From Streptomyces bathyalis (GTDB lineage Bacteria > Actinomycetota > Actinomycetes > Streptomycetales > Streptomycetaceae), in the NCBI RefSeq assembly GCF_015910445.1, contig NZ_CP048882.1, positions 3,162,001-3,226,000 on the forward strand: a stretch of 64,000 nucleotides of DNA, read 5' to 3'. Shown one piece after another: positions 50,224 through 58,952 of the stretch (its first letter is position 1; each line of letters begins with the position of its first letter). Both the position numbers and the translations under genes were made by a program. Under the pieces are notes generated by a model. The model worked only from the letters and a program-made list of their open reading frames with translations. It was not told the origin of the DNA and ran no database searches.

Positions 50224-53181
50224 TCACTTGCCGCGGCGCCGCCTGCGGTCCCGGTCGTCCTCGTCCTCGCCCGAACCCAGCAACTCGTCCGCGAGGGACG
50301 GCACGTCGTCGAGCGGAGTCTCCTCCGCCCAGTCCGGGCGGGGACGCGAGGCACGGCCCGTCTCCGGGTCGACCTGCGGGATCTCCTCGCGCGTCCGCTC
50401 CCGCTCCTCGGCGGGCACCCGGGGCAGCATCGCCGTCTCCTCGTCCTGCGGCTCCTGGCGGTAACCGTTGGCCTGGCGGGTCTGCGGCATGACGTGCGTG
50501 CGCTCGCCGTCGGAGTCGCCGTGCTCCTCGTCCGGCTGGGGCAGCTTGGCGGTGTCACCGTCGGAGCCGTCCGGATTCGACCCCCTGCGGTTGCGCGCCT
50601 GCTCGGCCCGCTGAAGCGCCTCCTCCGCGAGGCGCTGCTTCTCCTGGCGGCGCTCCTCGGCCTGTGCGCGCAGCCGCGCTTCCTCCTCGGCGAGACGGCG
50701 CTGACGCGCGATCTCCTCCTCGCGGGTGCGCTCCTCGGCCTCGCGGCGCTGCCGCTCCTCCTCGGCGATGCGACGCGCCTCCTCGGCCCTTCGCCGGGCC
50801 TCCTCCGCGCGACGGGCCTCCGCCTGCTGCCTCTCCAGCTCGGCGGAGCGCCTCTTGCGGTCCTCCTCCTCGGCGCGGAGCCGGTCCATCTGCTCCTGGC
50901 GTGCGCGCTCCTGGCGCTCCTCCTCGGCCTTGCGCGCGGCCTCCTCCTCGGCCTTGCGGCGGGCCTCGTCCTCCGCGGCCTTGCGGGCGTCCTCGCGGGC
51001 CTGGATCTCGGCGTCCGAGAGCGGCAGGACCTGGTCGAGGCGGTGGCGTACGGCCGTCGTGACCGCCTCGGGCTCCTGTGCCCCGTCGACGACGAGGTAG
51101 CGGGCCGGGTCGGCAGCGGCCAGCGTGAGGAAGCCGGCACGGACCTTGTCGTGGAACTCGGCCGGTTCCGACTCCAGCCGGTCCGGCGCCTCGGTGAAGC
51201 GTTCGCGCGCGGCCTGGGGCGTGATGTCGAGCAGCACCGTCAGGTGCGGCACGAGACCGGCCGTCGCCCAGCGCGAGATGCGGGCGATCTCCGTCGGCGA
51301 CAGGTCGCGGCCCGCCCCCTGGTACGCGACGGACGAGTCGATGTAGCGGTCGGAGATGACGATGGCGCCGCGTTCGAGCGCGGGACGGATGACCGTGTCG
51401 ACGTGCTCGGCCCGGTCGGCCGCGTACAGCAGTGCCTCCGAGCGGTGCGAGAGCCCGGCCGAGGAGACGTCGAGCAGTATCGACCGCAGGCGCTTGCCGA
51501 CGGGTGTCGCTCCCGGCTCCTTCGTGACGACGACCTCGTGGCCCTTCGCCCTGATCCACTCGGCCAGCGTCTCGACCTGCGTGGTCTTCCCTGAGCCGTC
51601 CCCGCCCTCGAGGGCGATGAAGAAGCCGCTGCCGGCGGGTGCCTCCTTGGGGTGGCCGCCGCCGAGCGCGTCGAGCAGGTCGCGGCGCAGGGTGACGCCC
51701 TGACGGTCGTCGGTACGTCCGAGCACGAGCGCAGCGACGGGCAGCAGCAGCGCGCCGACCAGCATGAGGGTGAAGGCCGCGCCCCCGTGGTCGAAGACGA
51801 AGTCGGCTGCGACCACGCGGTGCGGGCCGATGAACCCGGCCGCGACGGGGGCGACCAGCGCACCGAGCCCGATGGCGATGCGGACGACGGCCTGGAGGTG
51901 CTCCGTCATGCGGGCACGGTGTGCGTCCTCGGTCTCCTGGTCCAGCAGGACGTGGCCCGCCTGCGCGGCCACGCCCGACGACAGGCCCGCCACGGCCATC
52001 AGCACGAGGCCGGTGGTGGCGTCCGTCACCAGCCCGGAGACGAGCAGGGCCAGCCCCGCGAGACCTATGGCGATGGCCAGCAGCCGCCGGCGGGAGAGCT
52101 GGGGAAGTGTGCGGGGTGCGAGCCGGATGCCGGCGGCCGTACCGCCGGCGAGCGCGAAGACCTGCATCCCGAAGCTGATGGGGCCACCGCCTAGGTCGGC
52201 GGCGTGGAGCGCGGCGAGCGCCACGGCGGACGCGATGGCCCAAGCCGTCGCGGAACCCGCGAGCACCAGCAGCGGGACAGCGCCGGTGCGTCCCTTGCCG
52301 TCGCCGGAGGCGGAGCCGCCCCTGGGACGGCGCAGGCCCTCGAGCGGGGAGCGGGGGCGGGGGTTCCCGCCGTCGGGCAGCTCCAGGAAGTACACGACGG
52401 AGAGCGCGGCGGCGAACAGCCCGGCCGCCACGTAGGAACCGAGGGCGGCCTGGTGGGTGTTGAACCAGCCGAACAGCGAGCTGAGCCCGTTGCTGATGAG
52501 CGTGACCACGACGAGGCCGATGGCCGCTATGGGAAGCGCCATGAACGTGCTGCGCAGCCACAGCCTCCGCAGCGCGTCGCCCCGGTCCGGGAGCGGTCGC
52601 ACGGCTGCGCCCTCGGGCGGCGCCGCGGGCAGCAGCGCCGGGGCTGCGCTGTCCTTGGCCACGGTCCAGAAGCGCTCGGCGACACCGAGCACGAACACGG
52701 TGATCAGGACGAGCGTGAAGGCCTGCCCCGGGATCCAGTCGATCCACATGGGCGCGACGATGAGCGCGAGGGCACGCAGCGCGTCGGCGGTGAACATCGT
52801 CCAGCGCCGGTCCAGCACGCCCTTGCCGGGGGCCAGCAGCGCGGACACCGGCCCGAGGAGCACGGCCCCGAAGAGCAGCGTGGCCAGCAGCCGGGCCCCG
52901 AACACGGCGGTGATGACGAGGGCCAGGCCCCGGTAGCCGCCGCCGAAGACCGCCTCGGCGCCCGCTGCCCGTACGGTCGCCGCCTGCAGGGCGAGCAGCA
53001 CCATCACCAGGAGGGCGAGCGCGTCGCCGATCCCGCTGGTCAAGTGGGCGCTCCACAGGCGCCTGAGAGGACCGAATCGCAACAGCGCGCCCACGGCGCG
53101 CTCGCGGGACTCCGCGGCGAGTGCGTCGTCGGGGGCGTCAGGGGTGGGGGGTACGCCCATTGGCTGATCTGCTCGCGTCAT
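50224..53181 (-). CDS. tmk: Thymidylate kinase fused to MFS-like membrane domain
   Basis: 985 residues. About 12 membrane helices of an MFS-like domain occupy residues 35-490. The dTMP kinase domain follows (about 515-720) with P-loop GGDGSGKTT, the DR(Y/H) motif SDRYIDSS and the LID-like AYQGAGR segment. The last 260 residues are highly charged Glu/Arg-rich coiled coil ending with an acidic/basic tail. The kinase makes dTDP from dTMP; the membrane part is unassigned, and the same fusion is known in Streptomyces. ATG 53181 is chosen over an extended frame to 53232. Confidence 0.9.
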   Translation of the reverse strand: MTRADQPMGVPPTPDAPDDALAAESRERAVGALLRFGPLRRLWSAHLTSGIGDALALLVMVLLALQAATVRAAGAEAVFGGGYRGLALVITAVFGARLLATLLFGAVLLGPVSALLAPGKGVLDRRWTMFTADALRALALIVAPMWIDWIPGQAFTLVLITVFVLGVAERFWTVAKDSAAPALLPAAPPEGAAVRPLPDRGDALRRLWLRSTFMALPIAAIGLVVVTLISNGLSSLFGWFNTHQAALGSYVAAGLFAAALSVVYFLELPDGGNPRPRSPLEGLRRPRGGSASGDGKGRTGAVPLLVLAGSATAWAIASAVALAALHAADLGGGPISFGMQVFALAGGTAAGIRLAPRTLPQLSRRRLLAIAIGLAGLALLVSGLVTDATTGLVLMAVAGLSSGVAAQAGHVLLDQETEDAHRARMTEHLQAVVRIAIGLGALVAPVAAGFIGPHRVVAADFVFDHGGAAFTLMLVGALLLPVAALVLGRTDDRQGVTLRRDLLDALGGGHPKEAPAGSGFFIALEGGDGSGKTTQVETLAEWIRAKGHEVVVTKEPGATPVGKRLRSILLDVSSAGLSHRSEALLYAADRAEHVDTVIRPALERGAIVISDRYIDSSVAYQGAGRDLSPTEIARISRWATAGLVPHLTVLLDITPQAARERFTEAPDRLESEPAEFHDKVRAGFLTLAAADPARYLVVDGAQEPEAVTTAVRHRLDQVLPLSDAEIQAREDARKAAEDEARRKAEEEAARKAEEERQERARQEQMDRLRAEEEDRKRRSAELERQQAEARRAEEARRRAEEARRIAEEERQRREAEERTREEEIARQRRLAEEEARLRAQAEERRQEKQRLAEEALQRAEQARNRRGSNPDGSDGDTAKLPQPDEEHGDSDGERTHVMPQTRQANGYRQEPQDEETAMLPRVPAEERERTREEIPQVDPETGRASRPRPDWAEETPLDDVPSLADELLGSGEDEDDRDRRRRRGK

Positions 53182-53250
53182 GGCGGTCAGGGTATAGGGA
53201 GCCGTGGAAGCCGTGTGTCCCAGCCCGAACAAACGGGCGGGACCAGGGCC

Positions 53251-56160
53251 TTACTCTTCGGACGCGCCGGATCCGGCCGAGTCGGCGGACCGGCCGGAGG
53301 CGGCCGTCTTCGACGCCGCCTTCTTCGCTGCTGCCTTCTTGGTCGCGGTCTTCTTCGCCGCGGTCTTCTTCGCCGTCGTCTTGGCGGCCGTGCTCTTGGC
53401 CGTCGTCGTCTTCTCGGCGGACTTCTTGGCCGTGGCCTTCTTCTTCGTCGCCTTCTTCGTGGCTTTCTTGGCGGGTCCCTTCGCGCGCTTGTCCGCGAGC
53501 AGTTCGAACCCGCGTTCAGGCGTGATGGTCTCCGGGTCGTCGTCGCGTCGCAGCGTCGCGTTCGTCTCGCCGTCCGTCACGTACGGGCCGAAGCGGCCGT
53601 CCTTGACGACGACGGGACGCTCACTGTTCGGGTCCGTGCCCAGCTCCTTGAGCGGCGGCTTCGCGGCGGCGCGGCCACGCTGCTTGGGCTGGGCGTAGAT
53701 CGCCAGGGCCTCATCGAGGGTGATCGTGAAGATCTGCTCCTCGGTCTCCAGCGAGCGCGAGTCGGTGCCGCGCTTCATGTACGGGCCGTACCTGCCGTTC
53801 TGCGCGGTGATGTCCTCGCCCGACTCCGGGTCGGTACCCACCACACGCGGCAGCGACAGCAGTTTGAGCGCGTCGTCGAGCGTGATCGTGTCCAGCGACA
53901 TCGACTTCAGCAGCGACGCGGTGCGCGGCTTGACGGCGTTCTTCCCGGTCTTGGGCGTGCCCTCGGGCAGCACCTCCGTCACGTACGGGCCGTACCGGCC
54001 GTCGCGGGCCACGATGGGCCGGCCCGTCCCCGGGTCGGTGCCCAGCTCGAAGTCGCCGCTGGGCTTGGCCAGAAGCTCCTTGGCCAGCTCGACGGTCAGC
54101 TCGTCCGGGGGCAGGTCGTCCGGGACGTCGGCGCGCTGGCCGGGCTCGTCCGGTGAGGGCGGCGGGCCCTCGACGTACGGGCCGTAGCGCCCCACGCGCA
54201 GCGTGATGCCCTCGCCGACCGGGAAGGACGAGACGCCCTTGGCGTCGATCGCGCCCAGGTCGGAGACGAGCTCCTTCAGACCGCCCAGGTGGTCGCCGTC
54301 GCCGTTGCCGGAGTCGGCGGCGGAGCCCGGCGCACCGTCCGCGCCGCTCTCCTCACCGAAGTAGAAGCGGCGCAGCCACGGAACGGAGGCGGCGCTGCCC
54401 GCGGCGATGCGGTCCAGGTCGTCCTCCATCTTGGCCGTGAAGTCGTAGTCGACGAGCCGGCCGAAGTGCTTCTCCAGCAGCCCCACCACGGCGAAGCTCA
54501 GGAAGGAGGGCACCAGCGCCGTCCCCTTCTTGAAGACGTAGCGCCGGTCGAGGATGGTGCTGATGATCGAGGCGTACGTGGAGGGGCGGCCGATCTCCCG
54601 CTCCTCCAGCTCCTTCACGAGCGTGGCCTCGGTGTAGCGCGCCGGCGGCTTGGTCGCGTGACCGTCGACCGACAGCTCCTCCGCGGTGAGCGGGTCGCCC
54701 TCGGTGACCTGCGGCAGCCTGCGTTCGCGGTCGTCCAGTTCGGCGTTGGGGTCGTCGGAGCCCTCGACGTACGCCTTGAGGAAGCCGTGGAACGTGATGA
54801 TCTTGCCGGTCGCGGTGAACTCGGCGTCCCGCCCGTCACTGGCCTGCCCGCCGACCCTCACGGTCACCGACTGGCCGACGGCGTCCTTCATCTGCGAGGC
54901 GACGGTGCGCTTCCAGATCAGCTCGTAGAGCCTGAACTGCTCGCCCGTCAGGCCGGTTTCGGCGGGGGTGCGGAAGCGGTCGCCGGAGGGGCGGATCGCC
55001 TCGTGCGCCTCCTGCGCGTTCTTGACCTTGCCCGTGTAGACGCGCGGCTTCTCCGGCAGGTACTCCGAGCCGTAGAGCTGCGTCACCTGGGCGCGGGCCG
55101 CGCGCACCGCGGTCTCGGAGAGCGTCGTGGAGTCCGTACGCATATAGGTGATGAAGCCGTTCTCGTACAGCTTCTGCGCCACCTGCATCGTCAGCTTCGC
55201 GCCGAAACCGAGCTTGCGGCTGGCCTCCTGCTGGAGCGTGGTCGTACGGAACGGTGCGTACGGCGAGCGGCGGTACGGCTTGGACTCGACGGAACGGACC
55301 GAGAAGCGCGTCTCCGCGAGTGCGGAGGCGAGCGCACGGGCGTTGGCCTCGTCCAGGTGCAGCACCTGGTCCGGGTTCTTCAGCTGGCCGTCGGCGCCGA
55401 AGTCGCGGCCCTGGGCCACGCGGCGTCCGTCGACGGAGTTGAGTCTCGCGCCGAACGTGCCGGGCTCGCCGGCGCCGGGACGGGCCTCGCCCTGCCCCGT
55501 CGCGAAGGTGGCGGTCAGGTCCCAGTACTCGGCGGAGCGGAACGCCATGCGCTCGCGCTCACGCTCGACGACGAGCCGGGTGGCCACCGACTGCACGCGG
55601 CCCGCCGAGAGCCGCGGCATGACCTTCTTCCACAGGACGGGCGAGACCTCGTAGCCGTAGAGCCGGTCGAGGATGCGGCGCGTCTCCTGGGCGTCCACGA
55701 GACGCTGGTTCAGATCGCGCGGATTGCGGACCGCGTCCTGGATGGCGTCCTGGGTGATCTCGTGGAAGACCATCCGCCGCACCGGCACCTTGGGCTTGAG
55801 GACCTCGCGAAGGTGCCATGCGATGGCCTCGCCCTCGCGGTCCTCATCGGTGGCGAGCAGGAGTTCGTCGGATTCGGCGAGAAGCTGCTTGAGCTTCTTG
55901 ACCTGTTCCTTCTTGTCCGTGTTCACCACATACAGCGGTTCGAAGTCGTGGTTGACGTTCACACCGAGCCGCGCCCAGGACTCGCCCTTGTACTTCGCCG
56001 GGACCTCCGCGGCGCCGTTGGGAAGGTCGCGGACGTGCCCCACGCTGGCCTCGACCACGTAACCAGGGCCGAGGTACCCCTTGATCGTTTTGGCCTTGGC
56101 GGGCGACTCGACGATCACGAGTCGGCGCCCGCCGTTTGCGGGCTCGCGGGTGGGGGACAA
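53251..56160 (-). CDS. topA: DNA topoisomerase I
   Basis: 969 residues. The TOPRIM domain (RLVIVESPAKAKTIKGYLG, then DEDREGEAIAWHL) is followed by the active-site region GFITYMRTDST with the catalytic Tyr near residue 340. The C-terminus has several YGPYV-type repeat domains lacking zinc cysteines and a Lys/Ala/Thr-rich tail typical of Streptomyces TopA. The enzyme relaxes negative supercoils. The start is TTG 56160, giving the SPTREPANGGRRL N-terminus that I recall from orthologues; the frame to 56262 is not protein-like. Confidence 0.95.
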   Translation of the reverse strand: MSPTREPANGGRRLVIVESPAKAKTIKGYLGPGYVVEASVGHVRDLPNGAAEVPAKYKGESWARLGVNVNHDFEPLYVVNTDKKEQVKKLKQLLAESDELLLATDEDREGEAIAWHLREVLKPKVPVRRMVFHEITQDAIQDAVRNPRDLNQRLVDAQETRRILDRLYGYEVSPVLWKKVMPRLSAGRVQSVATRLVVERERERMAFRSAEYWDLTATFATGQGEARPGAGEPGTFGARLNSVDGRRVAQGRDFGADGQLKNPDQVLHLDEANARALASALAETRFSVRSVESKPYRRSPYAPFRTTTLQQEASRKLGFGAKLTMQVAQKLYENGFITYMRTDSTTLSETAVRAARAQVTQLYGSEYLPEKPRVYTGKVKNAQEAHEAIRPSGDRFRTPAETGLTGEQFRLYELIWKRTVASQMKDAVGQSVTVRVGGQASDGRDAEFTATGKIITFHGFLKAYVEGSDDPNAELDDRERRLPQVTEGDPLTAEELSVDGHATKPPARYTEATLVKELEEREIGRPSTYASIISTILDRRYVFKKGTALVPSFLSFAVVGLLEKHFGRLVDYDFTAKMEDDLDRIAAGSAASVPWLRRFYFGEESGADGAPGSAADSGNGDGDHLGGLKELVSDLGAIDAKGVSSFPVGEGITLRVGRYGPYVEGPPPSPDEPGQRADVPDDLPPDELTVELAKELLAKPSGDFELGTDPGTGRPIVARDGRYGPYVTEVLPEGTPKTGKNAVKPRTASLLKSMSLDTITLDDALKLLSLPRVVGTDPESGEDITAQNGRYGPYMKRGTDSRSLETEEQIFTITLDEALAIYAQPKQRGRAAAKPPLKELGTDPNSERPVVVKDGRFGPYVTDGETNATLRRDDDPETITPERGFELLADKRAKGPAKKATKKATKKKATAKKSAEKTTTAKSTAAKTTAKKTAAKKTATKKAAAKKAASKTAASGRSADSAGSGASEE

Positions 56161-56536
56161 CTTCTCGCTCTTCTCTCCGGTCGGCGTACGGCATCGCTGC
56201 TCGCTGCGGAGTGTGACGGTACATCCCGGCTCTGTGTCAAACGGGAAAACTCCGCAACGCAACTCGAACGGTAACCCGACACCCGTGGGTCCTGCCGCCT
56301 GATACCGCCCGATCCTCCTGCCGGGGACAACGCTGGAGCACCCCTGATGAGCGAAATCAGGCCGAAAATGCGATCACAGTTCACTGTGCGGAGTCTGCCG
56401 TGCGGAGGCGTGCTGGAGGCCCGTCGTCCCCGTCCGCCCAAGCGGGCCGAGTGAAGAGTCGTCCTGTTTGTCCGGGGTGCCGGGCCCGGTCTGCCGGGGC
56501 TCAGCCGTACGGGGAGGGTCAGCCGGTCCGGGAGGC

Positions 56537-58096
56537 TCAGCTCGCCTGGACCCCGGGCTCCACCGGCAGCAGGAAGCCCTGCTCGACCAGCAGCCGGATC
56601 GCGCCCGGCGTGCGGTCGCGCAGCATCACAGGATCCTCCCCGACCAGCTGCGCGATGGCGTCCAGGATCCGCCAGGCAGGCAGCGAACCGTCGCACACTC
56701 CCGCGAAGCCCGCCCCGACGGTGTCCACCTTGGTGGCCCGCCGCATCCCGCGCTGCTGGCGCAGCACCACATGTTCGGGGTCCTCGGCACCGGGCATGCC
56801 GACCTGCTCCTGGACGACGCCCTCGGCCAGCTGGAAGTGGCAGTCCAGGAGCGCCGCGTCGTCGGTCGCACGCAGGAAGTCCTGACGCTCGAAATGCTGA
56901 ACCACCTCGTCGCCCAGCGGCTGTTCGACGGGGTGCGGCCACTCCTCCACCACGACCGCCGGCTCCTCCGCGCCGCTCTTCCTCAGCGTGATCCAGCCGA
57001 GCCCGACCGCTGTGGTTCCCCTGCGCTCGAACTCGTCGAGCCATTCGCCGTACCGGGCCTCGTACTCGGCCTCTCCCGCGCGGTGGTCCCCGGCGTCCCT
57101 CAGCCACAGCTCCGCGTACTGCGTGACGTCCTGCTCCTCCCGCTGCACGATCCATGCGTCGCAGCCGGCGGGCACCCAGGAGCGCAGGCGCTCGCGCCAG
57201 TCCTGTCCCTGCGGATGCTCCCAGTTGGCGAGCAGCTGGCAGTAACCGCCCGGAGCCAGCCACTCCCCCGCGTTCTCCACGAGGGTCCGGCACAGGTCGT
57301 CTCCGGACATGCCGCCGTCCCGGTACGTCAGCCGTGCTCCTGGGGAGATCACGAACGGCGGGTTGGAGACGATGAGGTCGTACGGCTCCTCGCCGGCGAC
57401 CGGTTCGAAGAGCGTTCCCTCACGCAGATCCACGCCGGATGCCCCGGACAGCGTGAGTGTGAGTCCGGCGATGGTGACGGCTCGCGGATTGAGGTCGGTC
57501 GCGGTGACGCGGGTGGCGTGCTGCGCGGCGTGCAGGGCCTGGAACCCGGAACCGGTTCCGATGTCGAGGGCCCTGGCCACCGGCTTGCGGATCGTGATGC
57601 CGGCCAGGGTCGTCGATGCACCGCCCACGCCGAGAACGACGTCCCTGCCGTGCGTGCCCTCCGTCGTCCCGGCACCGGAGGCACCGCCGACGGCGCACCC
57701 GAGGTCGGCGACGATCCACCAGTCCTGACCCTGAGGCCCGCCGTAGGGCCGTACATCGACGCTCGCCCGCACCAGTTCGCCGTCCCCGGTGCCCGGTTCG
57801 GGGGCCGGCACCAGCCAGCCGTCCTCCAGCACCTCGTCGAGCGGCAGGGCGTCCCGCGCCCGCTCGCGCGGGACGCTCTGCTGAAGCAGGAACAGCCGGA
57901 CGAGCGTCTCCAGGGGGCTCGTTCCGCGGGTGGCGCGCAGCGCGGGGACCGTCTCGCTCCGTGCGAGGGCGGCGTACGCGGGTCCGCCGAGCAGGTCCAG
58001 CAGACCGTCGGCGGTGAAGTTCGCGGCGCGCAACGCCTCCCTCAGCCTGCCGGTGCGAACTGGGTCTGCTTCGGGTAGGCGCTCGCTCGTACTCAC
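56537..58096 (-). CDS. N5-glutamine/HemK-type methyltransferase-like protein (DUF7059 N-terminus)
   Basis: 519 residues. An N-terminal helical domain (about 1-150) is followed by a Rossmann methyltransferase with motif I ALDIGTGSGFQALHA (about 182-196), the motif ATDLNPRAV and the NPPF signature (VSNPPFVIS) that marks amide- or exocyclic-amine methylases. The C-terminal 180 residues are a separate domain without motif. The NPPF box points to a glutamine, adenine or guanine N-methylase, with the target unknown. GTG 58096 (VSTSERLPEADP). Conserved position between topA and the small lipoprotein gene. Confidence 0.85.
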   Translation of the reverse strand: MSTSERLPEADPVRTGRLREALRAANFTADGLLDLLGGPAYAALARSETVPALRATRGTSPLETLVRLFLLQQSVPRERARDALPLDEVLEDGWLVPAPEPGTGDGELVRASVDVRPYGGPQGQDWWIVADLGCAVGGASGAGTTEGTHGRDVVLGVGGASTTLAGITIRKPVARALDIGTGSGFQALHAAQHATRVTATDLNPRAVTIAGLTLTLSGASGVDLREGTLFEPVAGEEPYDLIVSNPPFVISPGARLTYRDGGMSGDDLCRTLVENAGEWLAPGGYCQLLANWEHPQGQDWRERLRSWVPAGCDAWIVQREEQDVTQYAELWLRDAGDHRAGEAEYEARYGEWLDEFERRGTTAVGLGWITLRKSGAEEPAVVVEEWPHPVEQPLGDEVVQHFERQDFLRATDDAALLDCHFQLAEGVVQEQVGMPGAEDPEHVVLRQQRGMRRATKVDTVGAGFAGVCDGSLPAWRILDAIAQLVGEDPVMLRDRTPGAIRLLVEQGFLLPVEPGVQAS

Positions 58097-58185
58097 GCAC
58101 CCATTGTGACGCCCCGGCCCGTACGCGTGCGCCGCCGGTACGTGCGCGAACGGACGGCCCGGAAGGGCCAGGGGAACACGCGGGA

Positions 58186-58743
58186 CTACACGCCGGGCGC
58201 GCTCCCCGAACGCTTGCACCCCTTCTGGTTGGCCATCGCCTTGCCGACCTCGCCGGACTGGAGCTTGCTCAGCGCCTTGTCGCCGCTCTTGCCGAGCGTG
58301 TCGAGCTGGGTGGCCACGTCCTGCAGCCCCTCCGCGAACTTCGACTGGTCCTTGGTGTCCAGGCCGTCGACCGTCTTCTGCAACTCGCCGTACTTCGACG
58401 AGATGTTGCGCAGCTCGTCCACCGCGTCGGCGTGCAGCTTCTCGCCGTCGTCGACGGGCGGCGGGCCGGCGTTGTCCACCGCGGAGGCGAGGGACTTGTA
58501 GGCGCCGGAGATCTTCTTGAAGGCTGCGGCGTCGGTCTTCTTCACGTCCTCCGAGGAGTTCTTCTCCTTGGACGCCTCGTTGATCGAGGCGTTGGCCTCC
58601 TGGATCTTCTTGACCTGAGGCTGCACGCCGTCGCAGACCTTCTTGGCCCACGCGTCGGCCTGCTCGCTGTCGTCACTGCAACCGGTCAGCGCGAGTGCGA
58701 TCGCCGCCCCGCCGGAGAGTGCGGCCGCAAGTTTCTTGTTCAC
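58186..58743 (-). CDS. Small secreted lipoprotein
   Basis: 185 residues, GTG 58743. Lipobox LALTGC at about residue 22 follows a typical lipoprotein signal. The mature protein is helical, Lys/Asp-rich (KKIQEANASINEASKEKNSS), and probably a four-helix bundle on the outer face of the membrane. No function known. The conserved partner of the methyltransferase/topA cluster in Streptomyces by memory. Confidence 0.85.
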   Translation of the reverse strand: MNKKLAAALSGGAAIALALTGCSDDSEQADAWAKKVCDGVQPQVKKIQEANASINEASKEKNSSEDVKKTDAAAFKKISGAYKSLASAVDNAGPPPVDDGEKLHADAVDELRNISSKYGELQKTVDGLDTKDQSKFAEGLQDVATQLDTLGKSGDKALSKLQSGEVGKAMANQKGCKRSGSAPGV

Positions 58744-58952
58744 CGGATCGGTCCCTTCCGTGGCTGTTCGGCCCGGAAGATACACGCCCTCGAACCGGCG
58801 GCGGTGAGCCGGGGAAGAAATATGTGTGGCATTGCAGCCATTTGCACCACCTTACCGACCGGTGTGTAGTGCCCCACAGACAACAGTGGGGCGGGCAGAG
58901 CGACAACGCGCCCTGCCCGCCCGTCTGTTGAACGAAAGTGACCTGTCAGACC

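Noticed and set aside
50555..53056. 833-codon frame overlapping tmk in another minus-strand frame
   Set aside because: Arg/Gly/Pro-rich without any motif, fully inside the real tmk fusion gene.
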